From assembly GCA_902729315.2 (NCBI GenBank), contig LR746266.1, forward strand, positions 5,524,259-5,588,258: a DNA stretch of 64,000 nt, written 5' to 3'. The translations under genes and the position numbers were made by a program. Below the pieces are notes generated by a model that saw only the letters and a program-made list of their open reading frames with translations, had not been told where the DNA came from and did no database searches. Origin of the DNA: Spirodela intermedia. Its lineage: Eukaryota > Streptophyta > Magnoliopsida > Alismatales > Araceae. This document shows positions 49,455 to 62,592 of the stretch, in pieces; positions within the stretch are counted from its first letter, which is position 1, and every line of letters starts with the position of its first letter.

Positions 49455-49836
49455 TGATGAGACCCCACCCCAATTACGGAACAGAATGTTTGGAATTCTG
49501 GAGGGAATAAGTAGGAGAATTTTCGAACTGAGGACTTCAAGATAAAAGGGAAGTCTTTGATCCTGATCGATAGAACTGAACTTTTCGCCATTGGCTTCCC
49601 TCCTGTAGAACTGATCGATAAAAGGGAAGATGCATTCCACCAACGAATTGCCCCGAATTGGCTTCCCTCCGACTGCAGAGGCTCTACCTTCCAGCCTTAG
49701 CACTAGCCTTCTGAATTATGTCCTGTAGTTGTTGGATTTTTCCCCTGGGATCAACAACTCGCTATTCTGTGTCCCTCCTTGCCTCTGTGCTCGTCTGACC
49801 TTCCTGGAATGACTAGAAGATGCGAGGATCGCATCA
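49455..49836 (-). repeat. 5' LTR of the gypsy element (right copy)
   Basis: 382 bp, about 120 bp shorter than its partner because of internal indels. Ends match and the GAGTC duplication follows. Confidence 0.9.
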
Positions 49837-49841
49837 GAGTC
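49837..49841. repeat. Target-site duplication, right (GAGTC)
   Basis: Perfect match to 44536-44540. Confidence 0.85.
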
Positions 49842-52767
49842 CCTGTTATTTGATGACCACTTCCTTGCTGCTTTTCTTTTCCTTCTAAAAAGTCTTGTAC
49901 AAGCTTCGGCTGTTCTAGAAAGTGTGGTAACGACACTTTGAAGATTAGAGTCATGGATGACAGAACATGTAAGATTAATCGGCTCCCTTGATTGAGAAAA
50001 TGTAACTGGCTCATTAACAGAATATGTAAGTGCCCAAGTTGATCTCTATAACCTGTTCAACAGTGTTCTAGAGCTACGTTATGACTCAATCCTCTATAAG
50101 CTGATCTCGGAGAGGATCACAATTTATTTTAGATGGGTCTGCTGTAGACCAGGGAGAACGATGACGAAGAAGGTTTTCTATTTATTCCAGACGCGTCTTG
50201 ATCTCTGGCAAGGCCACAGAGAAAATTAATTGTTATCTGTTAACAGCCATCAGTTGCTAATTTTCGCCGTGGTCTCTACCAATCCAAGTCGGAGAGATTA
50301 TTTACGCATGTATATAATGTGGTCGTTGAATGGTAGTAATTGAAGACAAAATTTTCACTTAAATAAACAAGAATAAGTAGGTACGAACTTCTGAAGACGG
50401 AAAAACTCAGGGGTGATAATTTCAGAGTTTCTTCACTTTGTAAATCTACTATATTGCTCAATGATGATTTTGTTTTTTCTATGCCACGTTACTAGTTTTT
50501 AGAATGGACCTTCGTTGCAGTCAATCTCCCCTACAAAGCCATGTTCAATTGTAATCCCCATATCAAATACTACGGTTTGGATCTACGGCTGCTCTCCTAT
50601 CATCAAAAAGATAGTGTCGCCGGTTTGGCCAGGTGGAACTGGACCATTTCGGCCGGACGGAACCGGAGGGATTTAACCCTAACCAGCGAGACAAACGGGA
50701 ATCGTCCGAAAAGAGCAGCTCGGACGGCGGCGGAATGGGCGGAGGGCGGAGAAAGAGAGAGCGGCAGCGGGCGGATGGTGGCAGCGGACAGCGGTGGCGA
50801 CAGCAGTGGCGGAGGGCGGAGAAAGTATATAATTATTAAGATAATTATTTTTATTTATTAATAAGTGTTGCAGTTTCTCTCTGTGTTAGGTCAGTATTAG
50901 AGTGAGTAACTTTGTATTTAGTAGAGCATATCAAATATAAATTAAATCATTCTAATACTCACATTATACCACTTTTCAATAAGCAAATTTATTCCACTGT
51001 CTACATTTCTTCAGGTGTCCCATTTTATCCGTTCCTCTCAGCCAATATCTGCTCATAGCACTAACATTTGCTGCTTCCTTTTTATAAGCACACTGCTAGT
51101 ATCTATGAGAAATCTATGGAGAAACTTTATGAGTCCTATGTATGCTATTATGAAAGTGAAAAATTTTAAAATAGAAAAATTCTACTTATAAATAACAAAA
51201 AAAATAATTTTTATTTTTATACACTTATCTCTATTTCGGTATAAGATTGAATCATGTTGAGAAATAATGGTAGACAGGACTGAAAGCGAGAATTTTTCTG
51301 ATTCTGTAACAAACTAGTCAATTTATTCAAAAAATAATGTTGAAAAAGAATGACTTCCACTTGTCAGATGACTTCAAAATAATTTTTTGAAGTAGGCGTT
51401 GATAGAGTCAAGAGCATTAAAGATGACTTCCACTTGTCAGATAAGATGAAGGAGACCTCTGTAAAAAGAAAACTGTGTATGGTAGACTCTTAGATTCCAA
51501 CCACTAATTCCAAGGAATGATTATCAAAAATAGTGGTTAAAGTATCTAGATGTTATCCAAAAATTTCAGGACTAATACAAATAAACTAAACAGGAGAAAA
51601 AAAAACACTTATAATTAGTTAGGCCAAGCAATGCTACCTGCCTTTCCAGAAAAATAAAATAATGCAAGTTTTAGTGTCTGCACCTAAAAAGTTGTTTGAA
51701 CTGTGATCCCGTAATTTTTATGTTGATGTGGGAAAATTGAAAAGGTAATTTTGACTGAAGCAAAAAATTAGCATGAATGAAGAGTTATCTTTAGTTGTGA
51801 TGGAACTAACCTTTCTTCACTATTACTTTACGGATATATTGGATAAATCAAACAAACTAGGAAAGGTCCACAAATAACTATTGTGTAATTTGTGAACAAG
51901 AAAATTTGAAGCCCTGGAAGCATTCGTGTCAACCTTTCAAGCTATTGTGTAATTTCGAATAACAAAAGTCCATGCCAGCACTGCGCACCAACAGTGGCAT
52001 GATAATCGCTACTAGAGGACATTGTAAAATCACTTTTTCTTTCTTCAGCATGAAGGCTAATTACAGACAAATCCACTGAAATGCACTTTTCAGTCGATCG
52101 AAAACTCAATAAACACTTCACAACTGAATCTATTGAAATGCATGGTTATTATCTGGACATCAAATAATCATGTTCTTGTATGCATGAGATGAAATCCCAA
52201 CAATTTATTTATAATGTGCAAAAGTGATAAATGTAAATATTAGGTAAATCAGATCTGTTAACATCAACTCGATGCTCCTATGTCTATTTACTATTTATTC
52301 ATAGATAACATCAGACATACACGATTGGACAAAAATTACATCCCATTAACATTATTGCTTGGCGCCAAAGTTACTAACGGGATTGGGTATACCATGAATA
52401 CACGACGAACAATTTACCCAAGAGGAGGGAGTATCACCAATTTCCCGCATGTGAAATCTTGTATGTTAGAATGTGAAAATTTTGCTCGCATTGTGAATGG
52501 AGTCATTTTCTGTATCACTTGTGATGTAGTCCATCAGATGGCCTCTATAGTATCGGGTACCATTTCCTTTGTGAGGCGAGGTCTGCTGGCTAGGTACGGT
52601 CATTGAGAGGGAGCATGTTATTTTGAGTCCATGCAGACCTAAATCATTCAAGCGTGAAATTTGCCAAAATCGAAGACACTGGGCTGGAGAGGATTTGGGC
52701 TATTTTGCTGGACCAGCCAGTTTGTGACCCAATCCACTATTGTTTTCCTTAAATTTCCCCTTCCCAT
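49842..52767. other. Gene-free stretch
   Basis: A GC-rich patch at 50610-50825 (GGCGG / GGCAG motifs) carries overlapping glycine/arginine-rich ORFs without a domain. An ORF at 52280-52606 (108 codons) shows nothing I recognise. The rest is AT-rich. Confidence 0.35.
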
Positions 52768-54714
52768 AAATGTTATTTATGGATGTCGAGTGAAACAAAT
52801 GACGACAGCAAGCCATTAGATGATGGACTCAATCTTCTCGGAATGGAACAGGCATAAGGAACTCGAGAAGGATCCCAAGCTTGTGAGTGCCGTGAATACG
52901 CGGCGCAGGTTCTCCTGGCATGGTCAGATTAATACAGCGCAGGGAATACTTCAGGCCATTAGCCTGAGTTTTGATCTAATTGTTAAAGTAGTGCGTGGAA
53001 GGCAATTAATATCCCCCTTGCATAAAAATTATAAAATAGTTTGCCTGCGCAGAATGAGTTCAGGAGAGCAGTATCGTGGATAAAACCCTGTTTTAGGTTT
53101 TGTACCAGTGTTTCTACTATTTACTGAATGGTGTATTTACTGAAGGGTGTATTTATGACAGTTGCGCACATCACGAGGAGAAACTCCGAAACACGAGATA
53201 CTCACCATTGGAAAGGAAGCAAGAGTATGTTCGTTTCGAGCACTATAATATAACTATATCCGAGCGAGAGAGAGAGAGAGAGAGATCTTTTAGCCTCACA
53301 GTGGTACGATGAGTTTTGGATAGGTCATTGTCCTATCCAAAAATTCAATCTTTATCCCCCTTATCCCCCCCCCTTATCCCCTTGAGAGGAGGTGAGATCA
53401 CGGTTCCCCCAAGAGAAATTTCCTGAATTACATCCGCAAATGTCTTCGGTAAAGCTTACGAGACTGGCGCAAACCATCTGTTCATTTGATTACAGGGACT
53501 TGTCAGAGATGCGGATTTATTAATATACATCCCCCGGGTTTCTTTCGTCGACGAAGATACGCTATCGCCTTCCTGGAAACCAAGATTCACTGGAGTCCAG
53601 TCCCATGGTTGAAGGGTAACGTTCACACATTCCTGATAGTGTCCTACATATGCGTGATTTAGCTGCAGGTCCAAAAAATTGAGAATATTTTCAATTGTGT
53701 CAGAATTGACGACATGTTACTGACGGCAATTAGGAAGTGTAAAAATGGGAAAAACCTCATAAAAATGGACATTTATAGAAGGGTAGTCTGATTGCCTACA
53801 GTCTGAAGAAGTCCGCCATGCAGAACTGTAGTGGGAAAGCAAGGTTGCCAGGTCACGACTATTCTTAATGGTGGTTAACAGAGGATCAGAGATCACAAGG
53901 TGTGAGAAATGAAATATTAGTGAGTGATTTGGTCTTTTACGTCATACTCTATACTAATCAGTTGACTCCAATTCAATATTTGCTGAGATATGGCTTAATT
54001 TTTCAGCAATACGAGCCTATAATAGGCCTAAAACTTAGAGTGAGGCCTCCTCTGTTGGCATGTTCTTTTGTCCCATATAGAAGGACAAAAGTGTTACTCT
54101 CTCATGGGTTGAAAGAGGGTTAAAAACCTGTTACATACTCTGTTTTCGGTGAGCACAAACTGATTACAAAAATCCTTGGGATTCAAGGTTCTTTTTCTCT
54201 TCCATATCGTCGTGGTGCAGAGATCTCTCCCTCTCTCTCCTGCTTGTTTGTTGTCTTGCTTTACTTTTTACGTTCTATCGTCCTTGTGAAGTAGGCTGCA
54301 ACCTGTGAAGTGAGGGTATTCACAGCAGACACACAGGAGAGAAATAGAGACCAGGGTGGCTGTTCTTGGAGGTTACAGAATAGCAAGATGCAAGTATATT
54401 CGAGCTGGATATACAGCATATAGAAGGTTGACTGCGGGCTGTATTTGCTGCATCTTAGATCTTGCAGACCTATTCTCCTGATTGTTTTCCAATCACATTC
54501 TATTTGAATTTATTATTTTATGTTCCTTAGTGATCTTGGCAATTTTTTATAGCAGTGTTCCTTTCGAAAAGTTATTCAGTTTGTGAGTGTCGGACTCCAA
54601 CCAGACTATAAGCCATCCTAATTATTCTATTAGGCTGTGGACTTGGTTGGAACAAATTGATACAAACAGCTAAGAACGATGCTAATTTTATGGAGTTGTT
54701 TATTTCGTACGTAG

Positions 54715-56410
54715 AATAATTGTTACTGTATCATGTATTGATGATGCAAATAGGAATGTTGAAGTTTCACCATAAAAGAAAACTCTAATGTGCTTGTCAC
54801 CTTTAGGATTAAGGGCTTTGTATAAAAGTCGTGTCAACAATTTGACAATGGTGATTGTTAATGCATCATTTTTGTGTGATAATCAAGGTCAAATGTGGAG
54901 AAGTATTACTTTACTTAATACCAAATGTAATTGAATTGAATGAAAACACAAAAATAGAGTTTATCATGCATGCTATGAATTTATTCTTCAATTCATGTAT
55001 TAGTTGTGAAAAATGACCATTTTGATGACTTAATTTATACAAACATATCTATTACCTTGAGAAATATTTTAACTGGCAAGAGAAGAACAGAAAAATCAGA
55101 AGAAAGGAAATTATAATTTTCGTGGATTTATTAGAATGTTTAGAGGAATATTGTGCTTGATAGTGGGCGGCTTTTATCAGGTGCAATAGCAAGCCCAATA
55201 CTCACCCATTATGATGGGCGGGATGGGGGGGTTAAGAGAAGAGAGAAGAGAGAAGGGGGCCCCGATAGCTAGGGCGTTGAAGGACCAGCCAGCCCCTCTC
55301 CACGTGACAGGCGAGACGGTAGGAATGGTGGCTCCGATGCGGCGACGACAGCAGCAATAGTGCAGCTGCAGCAGCAGACAGCGATGACAGTAGCATCAAG
55401 CTCTCCTTCTGAGTGACAGGTGGAGTTGAGCAAGGTAGCGGTGACGGTGAGAGCGGCTATGGTGACACTAGCAGTGCTCATTACGGCATCAGCAACAACA
55501 GCGGTAAGCTCCTCTCGTGTTACAGGTGGAGGAGCTGAGCATGACGGCGGTGGCTACCCTGGCAGGAATGGAGACAGTGATGACCTGAACATCTTTCCCC
55601 CATCTCAAATCTCTCGTGTTACAGATGGAGAAGGACGAGAATGGTGGAAATTAGGATTTTGTTTTACTATTTTTTTCCGTTTCCTTTTCAATGATTTAAT
55701 TTTGTAATTGTTCTTCTTCTTTAGTCTTTAAGCGACACAAGGATCAAAAGGGTATTTTATTTCAACCATTATCATTTTTCTTTACAGCTCTAATTTACTG
55801 CATAACCCCTCTTCGTGTTTATGAGTGACATAGGAATCTGAAGAGAGTTAATTTCTGCACCTTTGTTATTTTATTAATCCATTCAGTAGATGATGTCTTA
55901 CACCCTTTAGGTTTTCATTTCATTTTTGTCTGTTTCTAAGTTATATGACAAGTGGGTGACACACTTGACATAAGGAACTAAATTCATTTCTCTTTATTTT
56001 AATTTTTCATTTTGATTTAATAAGTATTTGAGAATAGAATTTGATATTAGGTTTGACATTCATCTCTAAGAATCGACTTCAACTCACTGGAATTTTAAAA
56101 CTAATTTCTACTTTCTACGTTCAGTATAGTTATTAAATTTGACATGTTTTAAATCAACGACTAAAATGCAATCAATGATGATTACTATGCAAAATGAATT
56201 TGATGATTATCCAATAGTAATATTTCAGGATCAAATGTATACTGAGGACGCTATAAAAGTCATGTACCTAATATAATGAATATGACTATTCTGGACCTTC
56301 TTTCCATACTTTAATATATATGATGCTTTCAGTAGCATCTACTTGCACCAAACAGTTAAAGATTAGCCTTATGATTAGCCTTAAACAATAAGAGTTTGTG
56401 TAGTCCATTA
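54715..56410 (-). repeat. Inverted section within copy 2
   Basis: The outer parts (54715-54870 and 56160-56410) match 26100-26460 only as reverse complement, for example the block with ATGCTACTGAAAGCATCATA in copy 1 (26171) and its complement at about 56322-56341. Flanking sequence on both sides is in normal orientation. The middle (54.9-56.1 kb) is extra and includes a GC-rich patch at 55.25-55.6 kb. Confidence 0.75.
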
Positions 56411-58884
56411 AATAGTACATTTCTGAAACCAAATGGCTCTACAAAGTTGGCTATTATTCTTTTCCCCAAACTTCTTGCATTGTATATGGGAATATTGATA
56501 AAAAGAAGAAACGAATTCGTCCAACGTCACAAGAATAACTGTTTATTGTGTTTGACAATGACGACTGACGTCACAGCTTATACACCTAAAATGCTAGAAT
56601 GATCGTGATCAATCTCACCGTAGTAGTACCGCCAATTTAAGAGGCTATTATTTCCAACACCATGGCTAGTCCTCCCGCTTAGAGCAAAATTGTAAGATGA
56701 TTCTTGCGGAAAGAAACTGCAATAAACCCTCATTGTCCTGATACTTCCTGCGTAGATCCATTTACGTCTCTTTATAAGCCCAGGATTTGTACACGATAGG
56801 AGTTAATTTGCGGTGAGGAGCGATGCCGTGAGACCGGAGGACAGACGGAGCCAGCAATTAGTCTGCGGCCACTCGCCGAATACACACAAGAGGCGAGTGC
56901 ACCCTTGTTTGGGTTCGCTTATCTGAATGCAAAAGTCAAAGCTCGCTTCCAGTTTTATACACCGGTGACCAACGTAATTATAAGACTTTGCACAACGAAA
57001 GGGTTGGTTACTGTTATAGGCTACCTTTCTCTCTTATTGAGAACAACTCATTAAAACCTTGAACTGAGTTGTTATCGACTTTGATTGTCCATGTTGAATC
57101 CTTGCGATGCTTTCTCGATGTTGTATGTGGTAACCGTAACTTCAACTTTCTTCCCCTAGTTAGCTGCATGCCAAGTTGTCTCAACTAAACCGAATCACTC
57201 AAGGAGATAGTACCTGAAATGTTTTCATTAGGTGATTGATTCTCTCTATTCTTGTACGTATCACAAGCATGTAACCTGCAACAAAGGTTAACACGATCTA
57301 ATTATCAAATTGCTCAAATTTAACATCTATCTCCATTTGATATCTGATATATTTAAAATCGCACTAAAACTGAGCAAATCTGAATTGCCGCCACCCAGTA
57401 ACTTGCTTCAAACCATACTAGCTTGTCCTGACATAGGAAACCATTTCCTCGTTTCCCTTGCCGAGAAACCCCTCAATCTGGCTCATGTATGTCTCTTCCT
57501 CTAAGTCGAAATGAAGGGAGTCTTACTATTTTACTAATTTAAATGTACGTCCCGAACAGCTGAACTGGTTGAAATCCTTTTAGTTGAGATTGTTTTAATG
57601 AATTTAGAGAAAAAGTGCAACCAACGTTGTTTTGCACATACCCTCTGAACTAGAACCCTCGCCCTATATCTCTTCCGTCCTCTTACTCTTGTTTGCCCCC
57701 ATATACCCTTTCTTGAAGAGCATTTATCGGTTTTTACTTTACCAAATTAAAAATAGTTCTGCTGAATTGAAGCTCTCGTATACAAGTTGCTACCATGTCA
57801 GCGCGGATTTAACATAAATAACTTATTCGATGCATAATGGTTCTAAAGAATTATATTAGAAAAGATAATCCGTCAAAAGATAATGTTTTTTTGACCATTT
57901 TATTGACCCGAGTACTCTTTTTGTATGAAAAGAAGAGTGGAAGAGAATCGACACTTCAGATACATGATGTTCATTACAAATTTCTACTGGCGTTGCGATA
58001 TCGGTTATACAAAAAATACACTGGTCATCCTCATTAAGACAATAATAGTGGACAGTGACAATGAAAGATATGAAATATAATAGCAATCATTAACAAATCT
58101 CATGTAGCCAAGAAGTTTAAAACAATAGACTATATGCACCTCTTCCAATCCCAAATTCTTCAATGATGTGAGTTTACATTTTGTTGGATATCGAAGGAAA
58201 CAGTCATGAATATTATACAGAGAGTAGACACATTTTCTACAACCTTACATCTGGGAAATATAAGTCTCACAAAAGGAGAGAAGGGTTTGTGCAATAAACA
58301 TGAAACCTTGTTATCTTTGAGGTGCTTCTTCTTGCACCAAAGTATCTAAAATCATTAAAGTAAGAAGCACATCAGACCTTTGTTTGATGGCAGAAGCTTA
58401 GGTTTTAGTACCTGGAATAGTAACAAGTGAAAGAGTTAGAAATACCACATAAAGACTTCAGAAGGATAGACCCTCATTTATCAATGAGAAATACCTTTTA
58501 GCCTTGTTTTTTATTTGTTTCTATAAACTCACTATCGCTCTCTCACTTAAAACATAGTTTCTAATAATAACAAAGAGCACTTATTATACATAATGATGTC
58601 TTGAAAGCTCTTAAGTCGTTATTATTAAGATCATCAATTTTAAATTTATAAATTGATTTTCATAAGAATAATGTCTTGATGAATTAGTAAAAAACTAAGT
58701 CGAACACAGAGAGATTTGAATTAGTTGATGTATATTAATTAATAATCATATTCTGTTTTTTTATTCTTTGAAATTTAGCAGCCATGAATAGAAATTCAAT
58801 GCATGTTGAGAGGAAGATTTCTCTCAAGATTCAACCAATCACCTCGTAAATAAATTACGGATGGCTGATGGGGATGATTCTCCA

Positions 58885-59640
58885 CTTTCTTCAACAATTT
58901 TGACTATTCAAAATTGATGAGGCAAAGGGGAATAGATTTCACAAAATTTAGATTGCATTGACTAGGATAAAAGAGGTTCAATTACATAAAAGTCAAATGA
59001 ATAAAATAAAAATAGTTTCTCCCTCTTGTTCAGACAGACGAGGGGAGAGAACGGCGGCCTCACACAGGAATGTCTTCAGTTGATCCTCTTCTTGATGCGC
59101 CAAGGGAGGAGACCCACGATCATTGCCAGCTCTGTCACCACTGGAAGGGGGGGAAGGGGGGGGGAAGGGGGGGGGAAGGGATGAGCTGGCCCACCTATGG
59201 TGTGCTGCAGGTGGCACCAAAGGAGAGAGGAGCAGGCCGTCCCCACCGTAGGAGAGGGATGCACCAAGAGAGAAAGGAGAGAGAGCTGATCGTGAATGAG
59301 GAAAGGGCTGGTGGCAGCTCCCTTCTTTTGGGATCGTATGCCCCATATTGGGCCTTTTAGTTTTACCCCTACATCCTGTAAGATTTACAAGTAAGTCTTC
59401 TTTACAATGTTACCTTTTTCTGTTCACCTATTGTATAAGTACCCATAATGAACTTGGAGGATTAGAGGAAAACTATGTTCCCTTGGCTGTACATCATGGA
59501 TATAAATTCCTCTCACACTCTCACATAATAATAATAAATTTATTTCCCCTTTGTCATCTATCTTGATGCTCCCGTTCCGATAGAAAATAGGAAAATAATA
59601 TAATTCATGAACTAGAGTGTGAAAATGTGTAAGTGTTTAA
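58885..59640. repeat. Dispersed ~0.75-kb repeat, copy 2
   Basis: Partner of 22285-23020. The G-run part has expanded compared with that copy. Confidence 0.7.
59147..59180 (+). other. G-run cluster, possible G-quadruplex
   Basis: G runs of 7, 9, 9 and 3 separated each by AA. This satisfies the usual four-run G-quadruplex pattern on the plus strand. Confidence 0.8.
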
Positions 59641-62499
59641 TAAATAGTTATCATATTCCTATATTATTTAGGCTTTAATCATTAATCATATCGCCCTTTT
59701 AACATGATCATTCAGGAAGTTATCACAATATTCTTCAAGTGTAGAAATTATCACTCAATAATTTCTTCTGCTCACTCGATATAGAGAAGAAATTCTCAAG
59801 TTCGCAAAAAATGTCTCACAGAAATATGGAGAAGTGAACAAACATAGGTTACCACAACAATGCCTCATCATCTGTTATCAAAACATTTGCCCCATCACTT
59901 CCTTTCCTGGGTCATTTAAAAAAATCCCTCTTTCCGGCATACTTAAAATTCTAGCAAACCTAATTTTTTAGTCTTTCGATTCTGGACTAGATATTTAATT
60001 GGAATTTTATCTATTTGCATTTTCTCCACTTTCTCGTTGCTTCCCTGTCCCATTCCCCCTCATTTACCTCCAATCACCATTTCATCATTTATAGCACAAC
60101 CGATTACATTATCAAATTTCAGGTTTATTCCAGTAGGATTACTGATGGATAAGACTAGCTTATTCAGATCAGATAATGACCACATGAATTTCATAGAATT
60201 AATTCAATTATCAACTTTTTTCTTAATGATTCAGACTGTGTTCACAACATTTTAGAATTCATTCAGATGAGCGATGCCTTACTAGAGACACATTCTCATC
60301 TTTAATAGTTTTTTCAAAAGGGAAACTCTATTCGATGTTGAGGGCGTTTCATGTAGTTTTGTCAATTTCCACAACATCTTCATTGTAGTTTCCTTTCTCT
60401 TGACGTTGAATCCTCCTTGATTAATCAGGGTTAAGAAAATCTTTGAGAAATCGTTTTGGTTAAGAATCATCAATCCATCATCTTCCCTAGTTCTAACTGT
60501 ATTCGTTTTAGTGGTTAATACCTATATTTTGACAGATTATTTATAATCTCCATGCTACACCAATGAAAATTTCTATACGCAGTCTGCGCAAGTTGAGGTT
60601 CATGTCATTTAGCACATGTATATTTTCTTTCAATTCATCTGCCATGGCTCAGAGTAAAGCAACGGTTACTCCCGAGTACAGATACCCTGCTCAAGATAAA
60701 TCGGTAGTGGAGTGCATCTGATGAAGTGTGGTGAAATTAACCTAAAGGTGAGATGGGCAACGGGGGAACAAGAAACGATGAGAGAGAGAGAGAGAGAGAT
60801 TACAAAAACTCAATAAGATGGACAGCGGCAGACCATTGTTTGAGCCTTCCTCATGAATGTGCTGATCACCTAGTATTATGATAAACCAAAGGTTTATTAA
60901 ACATGAGAATCCAATTGTTTATTCCACTCCTAACAACTAGTACTTTTAATTATTTCTATTTCTTTAATGCTTGTAAAGAGACATCATTACCTATGGTAGC
61001 CTCAGATATGTCTGATGTCTTGACCATATCTAAATCACATGTTCATCATCTTATTTATATAAGCGATCAACTTTTAAAATTTTTAGATATTCTAGTTTAA
61101 TGTGGGTGATCACAGAGAAGTTCTTGTAGGATCACAATTAGAGTTGACCTGATTCAATACCAACATCAAATGTCTGTGAATAAAAGGCTGGGAGATTATG
61201 TAGATTGTATGAAAAGTAGTGTACAAGATTATGACATCATGAAACAAGCAAAGAGAATTTGTTGAGCCTTGGACCATGGTCAGTTATCTTTTGAATATAG
61301 TATTTTATAAACTTCGTCTCAAACTACCATGCTGATAAAATTAAATCATAGATTATATACAAAATAAATATTACTGAAAAACAATGTTGTCAAAACCTAA
61401 TTATATTTTTCAAACTAGTATAATATACTTAATGTAGGATATATAATTATGTAATGAAGGTTCTCTACAAAATCGTTATTTGCTCAAAAGGTCATACAAA
61501 AAAACATAAAACAAAGACTTGAGTTTTAACTACAAAACCAGTCAAGATTCATATTCTACAATTTATAGTTGTTTAGTAAATCTAACTTACTCCACTCTAC
61601 AAGGACTGAACCTATAAGCCCACGGTTACTCAGAAATACATTGAACCAACAATTTGAATAGGCCATCACTGAGTATACCGGCCTCCCTGAGCCTGTAGGC
61701 TAAATGTTGAGGTTTCAACAAACTTTGAACTATGTTAGGAGAAAAGTTATAATTTTAAGTCTCTATTTCCTCCGACAAATATTATCATAGTTTTCAGAGG
61801 CAGCACAAAAGATTCCCTTGTCAGATGTCATCGATTAAGACAATATCTCATTTATCATTGTGATAATTTTCACTACAATGATCGAAAATCTACTGTAGTC
61901 CTATCGACCAACAACCTAATTAAAGATCATCAGTTTGAATAAGATTTCCTTCTAATTAAAGCGATGCTAAGTACTTTGTCCATTTGACGGAGTCAGACCT
62001 TGTCCTTGTTGAGAATATCTTGAGAAAGCACAACATTTCAGAAAGGAACATTATCCGCTAGATGTTTTCCGCGCTGTCTTCATCCATGATAGAGAAGGGC
62101 AATGACTCATAGCACCCTTCTTTGCCATCATTTCCTAGTTATCCATCAGATTCGTAATTTATTAACACTTTTTTTTTTCCTATTTCCTAGTTGCTCCATT
62201 TGCATTCAATTTTTTTTAAGAGGAGGGCAATGCAATGAATCATGGCTGGAATGTAGAAAATCAATGGTCAAATTGATGGCTACTCATTGGAATACGTTAA
62301 TTGGTTGTCGGCAGTGCTGTTGGTCGCCTTACAGGTCGTTACATACACTACATCTCGAACAAAATCTCTTTTGGATTTGTATTTCATGTTTTTCTCAATT
62401 CTTTTATAGAGCTGAAACGACTGCCGGAACGAAACCGCAGATATCCTCCGTCCGAACCGAGGTCTTTTACGTTTCGCGCGTATGAGATAGCGGTTCGCC

Positions 62500-62507
62500 A
62501 ATAAATA
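62500..62507 (+). promoter_or_regulatory. Altered TATA box of the PR-1 pseudogene
   Basis: AATAAATA at the position where the working copy has TATAAATA. The spacing to the ATG is conserved. Confidence 0.6.
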
Positions 62508-62592
62508 CACGAGTAGACACATTCCATACCATTCTATCCGGGATTTCTCGTGTAAGGAAAGCAGAAAGGTGTTTGGGAACGGAGGGGAGGCA

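Larger units (their letters stand above)
44541..49836 (-). mobile_element. Ty3/gypsy LTR retrotransposon, internally deleted, minus strand
   Basis: Two direct LTRs (44541-45043 and 49455-49836) start TGATSAGACCCCACCC and end ATCA, flanked by a perfect GAGTC duplication. Reading on the minus strand, the 5' LTR is the right one. Next come a degenerate tRNA-iMet site (49439-49451), gag with a CCHC-like knuckle, protease, the start of RT, and integrase reaching to within ~30 bp of the 3' LTR. A purine tract (minus strand, about 45046-45057) precedes the 3' LTR. The order PR-RT-IN defines gypsy. At 5.3 kb it is about half usual length: RT after 'KLGYY' and all of RNase H are missing, and about 1 kb of foreign DNA seems to split the protease. 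It cannot move on its own. Confidence 0.92.
58309..61291. mobile_element. ~3-kb insertion specific to copy 2
   Basis: Sequence on its two sides joins directly in copy 1 at about 28873. GTTATCTTT occurs at both boundaries (58310-58318 and 61283-61291), a possible 9-bp target duplication. It contains the second 0.75-kb dispersed repeat and a (GA)n tract (60781-60799). No transposase or terminal inverted repeat was seen. Confidence 0.5.

Noticed and set aside
50541-50861. GC-rich ORFs in two frames
   Set aside because: Simple GGC/GGA-rich composition gives several open frames at once and no domain is present.
55269-55707. Overlapping alanine/valine-rich ORFs on both strands
   Set aside because: GC-rich trinucleotide-like repeats (GCAGCA, GGTGAC) inside the extra DNA of the inverted section. 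No domain.
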